This document shows, piece by piece, positions 8,742 through 15,687 of a stretch of DNA of 17,079 bases. The position numbers and the translations under genes were made by a program. The number at the start of each line of letters is the position of its first letter. Within the stretch, counting starts at the first letter, position 1. Origin of the DNA: Magnetovibrio sp. (GTDB lineage Bacteria; Pseudomonadota; Alphaproteobacteria; Rhodospirillales; Magnetovibrionaceae); assembly GCA_016763895.1 (NCBI GenBank), contig JAESSV010000068.1, positions 1 through 17,079 on the forward strand, written 5' to 3'. The notes below the pieces were generated by a model. The model was not told where the DNA came from and ran no database searches. It was given only the letters and a program-made list of their open reading frames with translations.

Positions 8742-8779
8742 AAAAGAAACGGGTGTTGGGCCTCAAAGCTCAACACCCG
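8742..8779 (-). terminator. Intrinsic terminator after the XRE regulator gene
   Basis: On the minus strand CGGGTGTTG (8779-8771) pairs perfectly with CAACACCCG (8758-8750) over nine base pairs with a 12-nt loop, and is followed by TTTCTTTT (8749-8742). It lies about 65 bp after the XRE stop codon. It should separate the XRE transcript from metK. Confidence 0.85.
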
Positions 8780-8844
8780 CACTTTTGACAATATTTTTGG
8801 TTTTGGTCAACAGTTTTTTAAATACCTGACCAATTCCATAGGGT

Positions 8845-9315
8845 TTAAGTATTGCTGTCCGTTGCGTTGGCAATAGATTTCGTCAATTCAAACACGCGCT
8901 TACGCACTTTGGGATCTTCGATGCGGTAATAAGCCCGAACCAATTCCAAAGTTTCACGGCGCGCCATAGGATCACTGGTTTGAACACTTTCCAGTTTTTC
9001 ACTATTTTCCGGAGCCGCATAGTCACCACGGGTTTTTTGAACTTCGCCAGGCATTTCTTCGAAGAAATAGCTGACGGATACATCCAGCACTTGACCCAAT
9101 TGGTACAAGCGAGAAGCACCGATGCGATTTGCACCGCGCTCATATTTTTGAATTTGCTGGAAAGTGAGGCCAACTGCTTCACCGAGTTTTTCTTGGCTCA
9201 TGCCCAACAATGTCCGGCGTTGACGCAAACGTGCGCCTACATGGATATCTACGGGACGTGGCGTGCCAAGCAGGGGGTGCTGTTCGGCTTTTCTAGCATT
9301 TGATTTAGCAGGCAT
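8845..9315 (-). CDS. XRE-family helix-turn-helix transcriptional regulator
   Basis: The 156-residue protein has a Cro/C1-type HTH at about residues 23-80: IHVGARLRQRRTLLGMSQEKL, GLTFQQIQKYERGANRI, and SRLYQLGQVLDVSVSYFFEE. A C-terminal region of about 60 residues (METLELVRAYYRI-like segment, actually RETLELVRAYYRIEDPKV) is probably for oligomerization. Proteins of this type occur between lnt and metK in many alphaproteobacteria; the target is unknown to me. The ATG at 9315 has AAGGA about 8 bases upstream. A good promoter (9384-9357) and a 9-bp tandem repeat (9397-9427) lie directly upstream, suggesting autoregulation. A strong terminator follows the gene, so it is probably monocistronic. Confidence 0.9.
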   Translation of the reverse strand: MPAKSNARKAEQHPLLGTPRPVDIHVGARLRQRRTLLGMSQEKLGEAVGLTFQQIQKYERGANRIGASRLYQLGQVLDVSVSYFFEEMPGEVQKTRGDYAAPENSEKLESVQTSDPMARRETLELVRAYYRIEDPKVRKRVFELTKSIANATDSNT

Positions 9316-9356
9316 TTGTCAGGTTCCTTTGTTTGATCGTCTAATTTTGTGCACAT

Positions 9357-9384
9357 TTTATACAGGTCGGGTATATCCTGTAAA
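9357..9384 (-). promoter_or_regulatory. Sigma70-type promoter of the XRE regulator gene
   Basis: On the minus strand TTTACA (9384-9379) and TATAAA (9362-9357) are separated by 16 bp; with the -10 read one base later as ATAAAA the spacer is 17. The expected start is near 9350, giving a leader of about 35 nt with the AAGGA site before the ATG at 9315. Both hexamers match the consensus at five of six positions. Confidence 0.55.
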
Positions 9385-9396
9385 TTGCGACATCAT

Positions 9397-9427
9397 TGTG
9401 TACTTTGTGTACTTTGAGTACGTACTT
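9397..9427. repeat. 9-bp tandem repeat with palindrome upstream of the XRE promoter (candidate operator)
   Basis: Three units of 9 bp follow one another: tgtgtactt (9397-9405), tgtgtactt (9406-9414) and tgagtacgt (9415-9423). The last merges into the perfect 10-bp palindrome AGTACGTACT at 9417-9426. The array ends 12 bp upstream of the -35 box of the XRE gene. Binding by the XRE protein is inferred, not shown. Confidence 0.6.
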
Positions 9428-9536
9428 AATATTATATATACATTCTTCGTTTCGATTTTACTCTCAATTTTGAGTGCAATTTCATTGCATTAAGGTATCA
9501 TCCCACAGGAAATCAATTTCTGCGAGAACTTAATTT

Positions 9537-9614
9537 AAAAAATGCAGTTTTCAGGCATTCTATACAAGTACAAGCATATGTTTCATGTGGTATTTATCAT
9601 ACCTTTCAATTCAT
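9537..9614 (-). ncRNA. Candidate small RNA between lnt and the XRE gene
   Basis: The predicted start (about 9614) is 7 bases after the promoter-like pair at 9649-9621. The RNA would hold a GGTAT/ATACC hairpin (9603-9589) and end in an AATGC/GCATT stem (9559-9541) followed by six U (9542-9537), about 78 nt in all. The terminal stem is only five base pairs, so termination could be weak. No known family is recognised. The alternative is that the promoter gives a long leader for the XRE gene. The whole stretch 9316-9706 (391 bp) has no convincing protein-coding gene. Confidence 0.3.
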
Positions 9615-9620
9615 GTACTA

Positions 9621-9649
9621 TTAATACGCCCCCAACGTGCACGCGTCAA
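9621..9649 (-). promoter_or_regulatory. Promoter-like sequence downstream of lnt
   Basis: On the minus strand TTGACG (9649-9644, five of six consensus bases) and TATTAA (9626-9621, four of six) are 17 bp apart with a GC-rich spacer, unlike the AT-rich surroundings. It lies about 60 bp after the lnt stop and nearly 300 bp before the XRE start, so it may drive a small RNA or a long leader. Confidence 0.45.
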
Positions 9650-9706
9650 GCCCCAACTCACATGCATTGGTATGTTTATCTAGTCTAAATCGATTAAAAC
9701 TATAAA

Positions 9707-11290
9707 TCAGTCCAGACGTGGGGGAAAATACCCAAATACGCCCCCAATGAGGCCTATGATTAAAGTCAACAAGAGCGCAATTTTGTTGCCATATTGAGAA
9801 AATAGGGTTGGGTCTTCTAGGGCCGTTGGTAAATCCCCATCTAAAAAGCCTGTTTCCCCTAAAGAGAGTTTTCCTTGGACGCGTCCATAGGAGTCAAAAA
9901 TGCCCGACATTCCTGTGCCCGCAACCCTGACCACGGGCAAACCTTGCTCTACGGCTCGCAATTGGGTATTCACGAAATGCTGATAAGGACCCGCCGTGCG
10001 TCCGTACCAAGCATCATTCGTTAAATTTAAAATCCATTTTGGTTTTCCCTTTGGATCAACAACTTCACCCGGAAATATGATTTCATAGCAAATGAGGGGG
10101 CTTACGGGCGGCAGGCCTTTTAATTCCAACGTCACCAAACCTGGGCCGGGCAAAAACGATCCTGCCCCCTGGGTAATGCGGTCTAGGGGCAACCAGTTTT
10201 TAAACGGCATATATTCGCCAAATGGCACCAAGTGAAATTTATCATACTTGGCCGTAATTTGCCCTTTATCGTCTATTGAGAGCATCGTATTGGTCACGTT
10301 AAACGGTCCACCTGATGCGGAATTTGAGGGAACAATATTGGGGGCGCCCAAGAGCGTTAAGCCATCTTTGGGCGTCACCCGCGCCACCATATCCAGCCAC
10401 GGCTTATGGCCGGCGATGAAAAAAGGCGCCGCAGTTTCTGCCCAAATCACATGAGTCGGTTTAGACCCGCCCGATTTCGGAAGAGCGGCGCTCAATTCGA
10501 TTTGCCTCATCATATGGCTTTCACGTAATGCGGGATTCCACTTATCAGATTGGCTGATATTAGGCTGGATCAAGCGCAATCGAACGTTGGGCACTGTATC
10601 GGTGCGCTGATCGGGCAAACGAGCCTGTCCTCCGGCCCACGCACCCAACACCACAAGCACGGCAAGCACATTCGCACCCAACGCCAAGCGCCCCCGTTCA
10701 AGCAGGGTTCCGGGCAATGTTGCAAGCAAAACGGCCCACAAGCTCAAACCAAAAACACCGACCACGGAAGCGCCTTGCAACAATGAATCTGAAAACGCCC
10801 AAATTGTGCCGAGCGGATTCCACGGGAAGCCCGTCAAGAACCACCCCCGCACCCATTCGAAAAAGGTCCAGCTTGCGGCCAAAACCAACGCCTTGCCAAC
10901 CAGGTTTTGTCCCGGCACAGCGCGCACAATAAACATCGCTAAACCGCTGTATAATCCAAAACCCAATGCAAAGCCTGAAGTCGCAAAAGGGATCAGCCAG
11001 CCAAATTTGGCCGCATCCACCAACAAGGCAAACGCCACCCAATATAAGCCGGCGGCAAAAAATCCGCCGCCAAACCACCAGCCAACCACGAAAGCCCGCC
11101 ACCGCGTGGCCGCCCCAACCACCAACCATAACAAAATACTAAAGGCCGGAACCAACAGATAGATTTGATACAAAGGGGGCAATGCGAACGCCGACATTAA
11201 GCCCAAGCCACCGGCCAAAAAACGGGCCGGCCATTTTTCAAGGGCGTCAACACGATCTTTGAGACGAGCGATCAAGGAAAGAATAACCAT
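9707..11290 (-). CDS. lnt: Apolipoprotein N-acyltransferase Lnt
   Basis: Lnt is an inner-membrane enzyme that adds the third acyl chain to the N-terminal cysteine of lipoproteins. The 527-residue protein has an N-terminal hydrophobic half with about six membrane segments (roughly residues 22-220), including SWTFFEWVRGWFLTGFPWNP. A periplasmic nitrilase-fold domain follows (about 238-490) and a last membrane helix near 500-520. The catalytic triad is visible: Glu285 in VIWAETAAPF, Lys351 in KYDKFHLVPFGEYMP and Cys401 in PLICYEIIFP. The ATG at 11290 lies 6 bp after the corC stop with no clear ribosome binding site, so coupling is likely. It is the last gene of the fur-miaB-phoH-ybeY-corC-lnt run, and the ybeY-corC-lnt order is widely conserved. 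No terminator is seen after it. Confidence 0.97.
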   Translation of the reverse strand: MVILSLIARLKDRVDALEKWPARFLAGGLGLMSAFALPPLYQIYLLVPAFSILLWLVVGAATRWRAFVVGWWFGGGFFAAGLYWVAFALLVDAAKFGWLIPFATSGFALGFGLYSGLAMFIVRAVPGQNLVGKALVLAASWTFFEWVRGWFLTGFPWNPLGTIWAFSDSLLQGASVVGVFGLSLWAVLLATLPGTLLERGRLALGANVLAVLVVLGAWAGGQARLPDQRTDTVPNVRLRLIQPNISQSDKWNPALRESHMMRQIELSAALPKSGGSKPTHVIWAETAAPFFIAGHKPWLDMVARVTPKDGLTLLGAPNIVPSNSASGGPFNVTNTMLSIDDKGQITAKYDKFHLVPFGEYMPFKNWLPLDRITQGAGSFLPGPGLVTLELKGLPPVSPLICYEIIFPGEVVDPKGKPKWILNLTNDAWYGRTAGPYQHFVNTQLRAVEQGLPVVRVAGTGMSGIFDSYGRVQGKLSLGETGFLDGDLPTALEDPTLFSQYGNKIALLLTLIIGLIGGVFGYFPPRLD

Positions 11291-11296
11291 CGGAAA

Positions 11297-12214
11297 TTAC
11301 GACCCGGCCTGTGGATGTGTTGGGTTTGATCCCATAGGATTGATGCGCACGCGGACACGTTTGACGCGGCGGGGATCGGCGTCCAAAATTTCAAACTCTA
11401 AACCCGCATCATGAACCAAAAGCTCACCCCGTATGGGAACATGTCCGGCCAATGAAACCACCAACCCGCCGAGCGTATCAATGTCGGCATAGTCTTTGCC
11501 ATTGAAATGATCGTTGCCCAAGACAACGGCCATGTCTTCAAGCGAAGTGCGGGCGCTGGCGACCCACGAGCCATCAGAGCTTTTTTCAAAGGTTGGCTTT
11601 TCATCCGTGTCGAATTCGTCTTCAATTTCACCAACAATTTCTTCGACCAAATCTTCGATGGTCACCAAGCCATCTACGCCCCCGTATTCATCCACCACAA
11701 ACGCCATATGAATCCGTTTCACACGCATTTCCAAAAGCAATTCTAAAATATGCATAGATGGCGAAACAAACAACGCGGTGCGCGCTATTTTCGAGACATC
11801 AAACGCATCTTCTTTGCCGCGCCAAATCAATAAATCTTTGACATGCACAATGGCAAAGGCGTCGTCTAGGGTATCCACATACAACGGAACCCGAGAATGG
11901 CCTTCGGTGGTCACCAGTTCTATCAAGCCTTGGAAGGAAATTGAGGATTTAGCCGCAATGATATCGGCACGCGGCACCATCACATCCGCAATGGTTTGGC
12001 CTTGTAAATCGAGAATGTTTGCCAACAATTGACGCTCATTCGCGCCCAAAGACCCTTCGCCAGTTTCGGCTTCATCGATCAAATCTTCCAAGGCATCACG
12101 GGCTGTTTCACCATTTCCAAACCGCAGCCAATCGACTAACTTTTTGCCAAAGGACTTGTCGCGTTGGGTGGATTCATGGTGTTTGGGATCGGCAGGTAAA
12201 AGTTTGTCGTTCAC
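11297..12214 (-). CDS. corC: CorC/HlyC-family CBS-domain protein (hemolysin family / transporter-associated)
   Basis: The 305-residue protein has no transmembrane segment. After an N-terminal region (LEDLIDEAETGEGSLGANER, LLANILDLQGQTIADVMVPRADI) it has a CBS pair at about residues 75-200 (GHSRVPLYVDTLDDAFAIVHVKDLL; VVDEYGGVDGLVTIEDLVEEIVGEIEDE). A C-terminal CorC_HlyC domain follows (DTLGGLVVSLAGHVPIRGELL). It lies between ybeY and lnt as in E. coli ybeX/corC. CorC is associated with magnesium/cobalt efflux or with ribosome-related functions of YbeX; the exact role here is not known. The start is a GTG at 12214 overlapping the ybeY stop as GTGA. Confidence 0.92.
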   Translation of the reverse strand: MNDKLLPADPKHHESTQRDKSFGKKLVDWLRFGNGETARDALEDLIDEAETGEGSLGANERQLLANILDLQGQTIADVMVPRADIIAAKSSISFQGLIELVTTEGHSRVPLYVDTLDDAFAIVHVKDLLIWRGKEDAFDVSKIARTALFVSPSMHILELLLEMRVKRIHMAFVVDEYGGVDGLVTIEDLVEEIVGEIEDEFDTDEKPTFEKSSDGSWVASARTSLEDMAVVLGNDHFNGKDYADIDTLGGLVVSLAGHVPIRGELLVHDAGLEFEILDADPRRVKRVRVRINPMGSNPTHPQAGS

Positions 12215-12761
12215 GTTGGCGGGTGTTCCTCTTTAGCAGCAGTCGGTGCAAAGTCGCCATAGGGACTTTGTAGGCCCATGGCCTTCAAAATCTTAATTTC
12301 CAATGATTCCATTTCCTCAGCTTGTTTATCTGTTTCATGATCATAGCCCAATAAGTGTAACAAGCCATGTACCAACAAATGTCTAAGATGATCTGAAAAA
12401 TCTTTGTGTTGCTCTTGGGCTTCCCGGCGCACCGTTTCATAGGCCAAAGACATGTCGCCCAAGAATATAGCCATGCCGAAAGGCGCTTCGGCTTCGCCCG
12501 AGGGAAAGGATAAGACATTGGTGGATTTATCTTTATCCCGCCATTGCTGATTGAGCACCTGTTGATGGGCATCGTCGGTCAACAACAAGCTCACCTCATA
12601 CTGGGACTTTGTCCAACCCTCAACACAATCCAGCGCCGCCTTCAGGGTCTCAAGGATCTGGCCTCAAGAATCTGGGCCTCAAGAATCTGGGTTTCAGAAT
12701 CCACACCAATACTTTGCCAATCTTTGGCTTGAACGTGAATATCCAGGCTTAATTCAGCCAT
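12211..12761 (-). pseudogene. ybeY: Endoribonuclease YbeY, frameshifted as sequenced
   Basis: YbeY is a metal-dependent RNase needed for 16S rRNA 3' end maturation and ribosome quality control. The start is the ATG at 12761 (MAELSLDIHVQAKDWQ), with GAGGA 5 bases upstream, overlapping the phoH 3' end by 8 bp. The first frame ends at a TGA at 12642-12644. The second frame carries the core: WRDKDKSTNVLSFPSG and the zinc motif HGLLHLLGYDHE (H-x3-H-x5-H). The break is in a 15-bp tandem repeat encoding EAQIL. The copy at 12651-12664 has only 14 bases (one G lost from a GGG run on the plus strand). Restoring one base gives about 183 residues joined as EAQILEAQILETLKAALD. The gene is probably intact in the organism or has slipped at the repeat; the downstream GTG at 12594 is not a likely native start. 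Confidence 0.88.
12651..12694. repeat. Imperfect 15-bp tandem repeat in ybeY with one 14-bp copy
   Basis: The units are caaggatctggcct (12651-12664, 14 bp), caagaatctgggcct (12665-12679) and caagaatctgggttt (12680-12694). On the minus strand the unit encodes EAQIL in the YbeY frame. The short copy causes the frameshift. Confidence 0.92.
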
Positions 12762-13824
12762 GACCATCCTCATAAGGCGCCGATCTTCGGCGGTGCTTTT
12801 CAACCGACTCATAGGCTTTAACAATCCGCGCCACCGTGGGGTGACGCACCACGTCCGTGGCATCAAAGGTGGTGAAGTCGATCCCTTTTGTGCCCAATAA
12901 AATATCGCGGGCATCGCGCAACCCAGACCGTGTCCCGCGCGGCAAATCGACTTGGCTCAAATCACCCGTAACCACCATGCGCGAATTTTCGCCCAGACGG
13001 GTTAGAAACATTTTCATTTGCACCGCCGTGGTGTTTTGCGCTTCATCCAAAATCACGAAAGCATTGGCCAACGTCCGACCGCGCATAAAAGCCAACGGCG
13101 CCACTTCAATGGCCCCGGTTTCCATACGTTTGGCAACCTGATCATCGGGCATCATATCGTGCAGGGCGTCATATAACGGGCGCAGGTAAGGATCGACCTT
13201 TTCTTTCATATCGCCGGGCAAAAATCCCAACTGTTCGCCGGCTTCGACGGCGGGACGGGTCAAAATAATCCGGTCCACATCGCCGCGCACCAAACGTTCA
13301 ACCGCTTTGGCCACCGCCAGATATGTTTTCCCGGTTCCCGCTGGCCCCAATCCAAATACCAATTCGCATTTGTCGATGGCGTTAAGATAAGATGCTTGGT
13401 TTGTCGAACGCGGGGAAATCACACGTTTTTTCGTGCGCACTTCGATGGTACCCGTTTTCGTCGAACCACCATGCTTAGCGGAGCCTGGCTTAGCGGAATC
13501 TGGTTTAGCGGAACCTGGCGCATCAGAATCTGGTCCGTCGATCATACGCAAAGCCGCTGCGACCTCTTGGGTGGCCACTTTTGAACCCTTGCCAAGGCGC
13601 TCATAAAGTCCTTCTAAAACGCGTTTGGCACGATCCACGCGGTTCAGATCGTCACCACTGATGGTAAGTTCGGCCCCCCGGGCGACAATATCCACATCAA
13701 GCGCATGATCAATTTGGACCAAATGGGCGCTGTGGGCTCCAAACAAGGCCTGAGCCAAGGCGTTGTCAGAAAAAGATACCGACAAGGAATGTTTTGGCGC
13801 GCCAGGTTTGGTTTTTTTACTCAT
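12754..13824 (-). CDS. phoH: PhoH-like ATPase
   Basis: The 356-residue protein has the PhoH domain with Walker A GLGPAGTGKT (about 158-167) and Walker B FVILDEAQNT (about 256-265), plus ILTRPAVEAGEQLGFLPGD and VVTGDLSQVDLPRG, typical of PhoH/YbeZ ATPases. An N-terminal KH-like region (about 12-80) precedes a Ser/Pro/Ala/Lys-rich linker at about 97-122 made of repeated (P)xSAK units from a 15-bp repeat. YbeZ works with YbeY in RNA metabolism, and the adjacency supports that here; the direct activity (nucleotide-driven RNA helicase-like) is family inference. The ATG at 13824 overlaps the miaB stop as ATGA. Confidence 0.95.
   Translation of the reverse strand: MSKKTKPGAPKHSLSVSFSDNALAQALFGAHSAHLVQIDHALDVDIVARGAELTISGDDLNRVDRAKRVLEGLYERLGKGSKVATQEVAAALRMIDGPDSDAPGSAKPDSAKPGSAKHGGSTKTGTIEVRTKKRVISPRSTNQASYLNAIDKCELVFGLGPAGTGKTYLAVAKAVERLVRGDVDRIILTRPAVEAGEQLGFLPGDMKEKVDPYLRPLYDALHDMMPDDQVAKRMETGAIEVAPLAFMRGRTLANAFVILDEAQNTTAVQMKMFLTRLGENSRMVVTGDLSQVDLPRGTRSGLRDARDILLGTKGIDFTTFDATDVVRHPTVARIVKAYESVEKHRRRSAPYEDGHG
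13474..13533. repeat. 15-bp tandem repeat in phoH linker
   Basis: Four units of 15 bp occur in frame: cttagcggagcctgg (13474-13488), cttagcggaatctgg (13489-13503), tttagcggaacctgg (13504-13518), and a diverged cgcatcagaatctgg (13519-13533). They encode the PGSAK/PDSAK linker. The frame is intact. Confidence 0.9.
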
Positions 13825-15188
13825 GCAAGGGCTCTGTGTAAGGTTTCGACCAATTCACCGTTCAGGCTATTGGGACCCGCTTCGGTAATCAAGACATTTT
13901 GCAGGGTATTTAACAAATGATCTTCGGCTTTGACCACCACCGCCTGCATATAAGGGCTGCGCCCCACCAACATGCCCGGGGTCTTGCCGGTGCGGTCCAA
14001 CAAAACCGGATAGGTTTGCCCAACAGCTTGCTTGTTAAAGGCCAAGGTATTGGCATTTAACAAGGCTTGCAAACGCGCCAAGCGTTCGGCTTTTAGGGCT
14101 TCGGGCACGCGGTACAGGTCTTGACTTTCTAACAAGGCCGCCGGTGTGCCGGGACGCGATGAATACTTAAAGGAATAGGCTTGAATGAACCGCATTTCTT
14201 CGACCAAAGCCATCGTTTCTTCAAAATCAGCATCCGTTTCACCCGGAAACCCGACGATGAAATCGCTAGACAAGGCAATGCCCGGAACCGCCTTGCGCAA
14301 TTTTTCGACAATCAATTTGTATTCCGCCACGGTGTGTTGACGGTTCATTGCTTTTAAAACCTGATCCGATCCGGCTTGAATGGGCAGATGCAAGTACGGC
14401 ATCAGCTCGGTCACTTCTGCGTGGGCCAAGATCAAGTCATCGGTCATTTCGGCCGGGTATGACGTCAAATAACGAATGCGATCAAGGCCGTCAAGCGTTG
14501 CCACCTTGCGCACCAAATCGGCCAAGGTGCAGGTGCTGCCATCTTCATTTTCGCCGTGATAGGCATTTACATTTTGCCCCAACAGGGTGATTTCCGACAC
14601 TCCGGCCTTAATCAAAGCCCGGGCTTCGTCTAAAACCTGAGCCGTGGGCCGTGAATATTCAGCACCTCGGGTATACGGCACCACACAATAGGTGCAAAAT
14701 TTATCGCAGCCTTCTTGAATGGATAAATACGCGGTGGCACCCTCGGCGGTGCGCGTTTTTGGCAGGCTGTCGAATTTGTTGTCTTCGGGGAAATCCGTAT
14801 CCAGAACATGCCCGTTTGCCCGGCTGGCCTTGGCCACCATTTCGGGCAAGCGATGGTAGGTTTGCGGCCCGAACACCATGTCCACATACGGGGCTCGCCT
14901 TAACACTTCAGATCCTTCGGCCTGAGCAACGCATCCGGTCACGCCCAAGATCATGCGCCCGCCGGTCTGTTCTTTTTTTTCTTTTTGTTTACGCAAACGG
15001 CCCAACTTGGAATAGACCTTTTCCGCCGCTTTTTCGCGAATATGGCACGTGTTGAGAATCACCATATCGGCATCTTCGGAGGTGTCGCTGAGAACGTAGC
15101 CAAGGGGCGCTAAAACTTCTGCGATCCGTTCAGAATCGTAAACGTTCATTTGACAGCCATACGTTTGTATATGTAATTTTTTTGCCAC
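13821..15188 (-). CDS. miaB: tRNA-2-methylthio-N6-dimethylallyladenosine synthase MiaB
   Basis: MiaB adds a methylthio group to i6A37 of tRNAs that read UNN codons. The 455-residue protein shows the auxiliary cluster cysteines Cys12 (TYGCQMNVYDSER), Cys48 (LNTCHIREKA) and Cys86 (GVTGCVAQ), and the radical-SAM cluster C161-x3-C165-x2-C168 in EGCDKFCTYCVVPYTRG. It continues with SDFIVGFPGETDADFEETM and ends with a TRAM domain (about 380-450). Cluster spacing and length fit MiaB rather than RimO or MtaB. The start is a GTG at 15188, 18 bp after the fur stop; no strong ribosome binding site was noted. It overlaps phoH by 4 bp; miaB-phoH-ybeY is a widely conserved order. Confidence 0.97.
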   Translation of the reverse strand: MAKKLHIQTYGCQMNVYDSERIAEVLAPLGYVLSDTSEDADMVILNTCHIREKAAEKVYSKLGRLRKQKEKKEQTGGRMILGVTGCVAQAEGSEVLRRAPYVDMVFGPQTYHRLPEMVAKASRANGHVLDTDFPEDNKFDSLPKTRTAEGATAYLSIQEGCDKFCTYCVVPYTRGAEYSRPTAQVLDEARALIKAGVSEITLLGQNVNAYHGENEDGSTCTLADLVRKVATLDGLDRIRYLTSYPAEMTDDLILAHAEVTELMPYLHLPIQAGSDQVLKAMNRQHTVAEYKLIVEKLRKAVPGIALSSDFIVGFPGETDADFEETMALVEEMRFIQAYSFKYSSRPGTPAALLESQDLYRVPEALKAERLARLQALLNANTLAFNKQAVGQTYPVLLDRTGKTPGMLVGRSPYMQAVVVKAEDHLLNTLQNVLITEAGPNSLNGELVETLHRALA

Positions 15189-15206
15189 GAAGGTCTTCCT
15201 TAAGCG

Positions 15207-15644
15207 TTATTCGTCATCCGACGAAAGTGGTGCCGCATACAGTTCAAGTTTATGTCCAACCAAGCGATAACCCAATTGGGCGGCGATTTTTTTTTGCAAG
15301 ACCTCTATTTCCGCATTGTGAAATTCAATCACGCGCCCCGATTGGATATCAATCAGATGATCGTGATGGTGATCTGAAGCTTCTTCATAACGCGCTCGTC
15401 CATCGCCAAAATCAAGGCGATCCAAAATGCCCGCTTCTTCAAACAAGCGTACGGTGCGATACACCGTGGCTATGGAAATGTTGGGGTCTTCTTTGCTGAT
15501 GCGTTTCATCAATTCTTCGACGTCTGGATGATCTTTAGACGCCGAAAGAACGCGCGCAATTGTGCGGCGTTGCCCGGTCATTTTCATGCCTTTGTCTCTA
15601 CACAATTGTTCAATGCGGGACGTTTGCAAGCTTTCCTTGGTCAT
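15207..15644 (-). CDS. fur: Fur-family metalloregulator (Fur/Mur type)
   Basis: The 145-residue protein has the Fur winged-helix N-terminus (MKMTGQRRTIARVLSASKDHPDVEEL as two segments, ISIATVYRTVRLFEEAGIL) and the metal-binding SDHHHDHLIDIQSGRVIEF (His92-94, His96, Glu108). The structural-zinc CxxC pairs of E. coli Fur are absent: the segment after DHLI reads DIQSGR and the C-terminus has no cysteine. That is common in alphaproteobacterial Fur/Mur, which may respond to iron or manganese. No heme motif of Irr (GCPWHD) is seen. The ATG at 15644 lies 43 bp after the mucR stop with no clear Shine-Dalgarno; a TAAGAT six bases before the ATG could make a leaderless start. It leads the miaB-to-lnt run. 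Confidence 0.92.
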   Translation of the reverse strand: MTKESLQTSRIEQLCRDKGMKMTGQRRTIARVLSASKDHPDVEELMKRISKEDPNISIATVYRTVRLFEEAGILDRLDFGDGRARYEEASDHHHDHLIDIQSGRVIEFHNAEIEVLQKKIAAQLGYRLVGHKLELYAAPLSSDDE

Positions 15645-15687
15645 GTTTAAATCTTAGCACATACCAAGACCAAGTAGGCAAGCCCGT

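Noticed and set aside
9316..9706. A protein gene in the gap between lnt and the XRE gene
   Set aside because: Frames there are short, AT-rich, lack ribosome binding sites and show no family similarity.
12211..12594. A short YbeY starting at the GTG at 12594
   Set aside because: It would lack the N-terminal strand of the fold; the upstream ATG at 12761 with a ribosome binding site gives it, apart from the one-base break.
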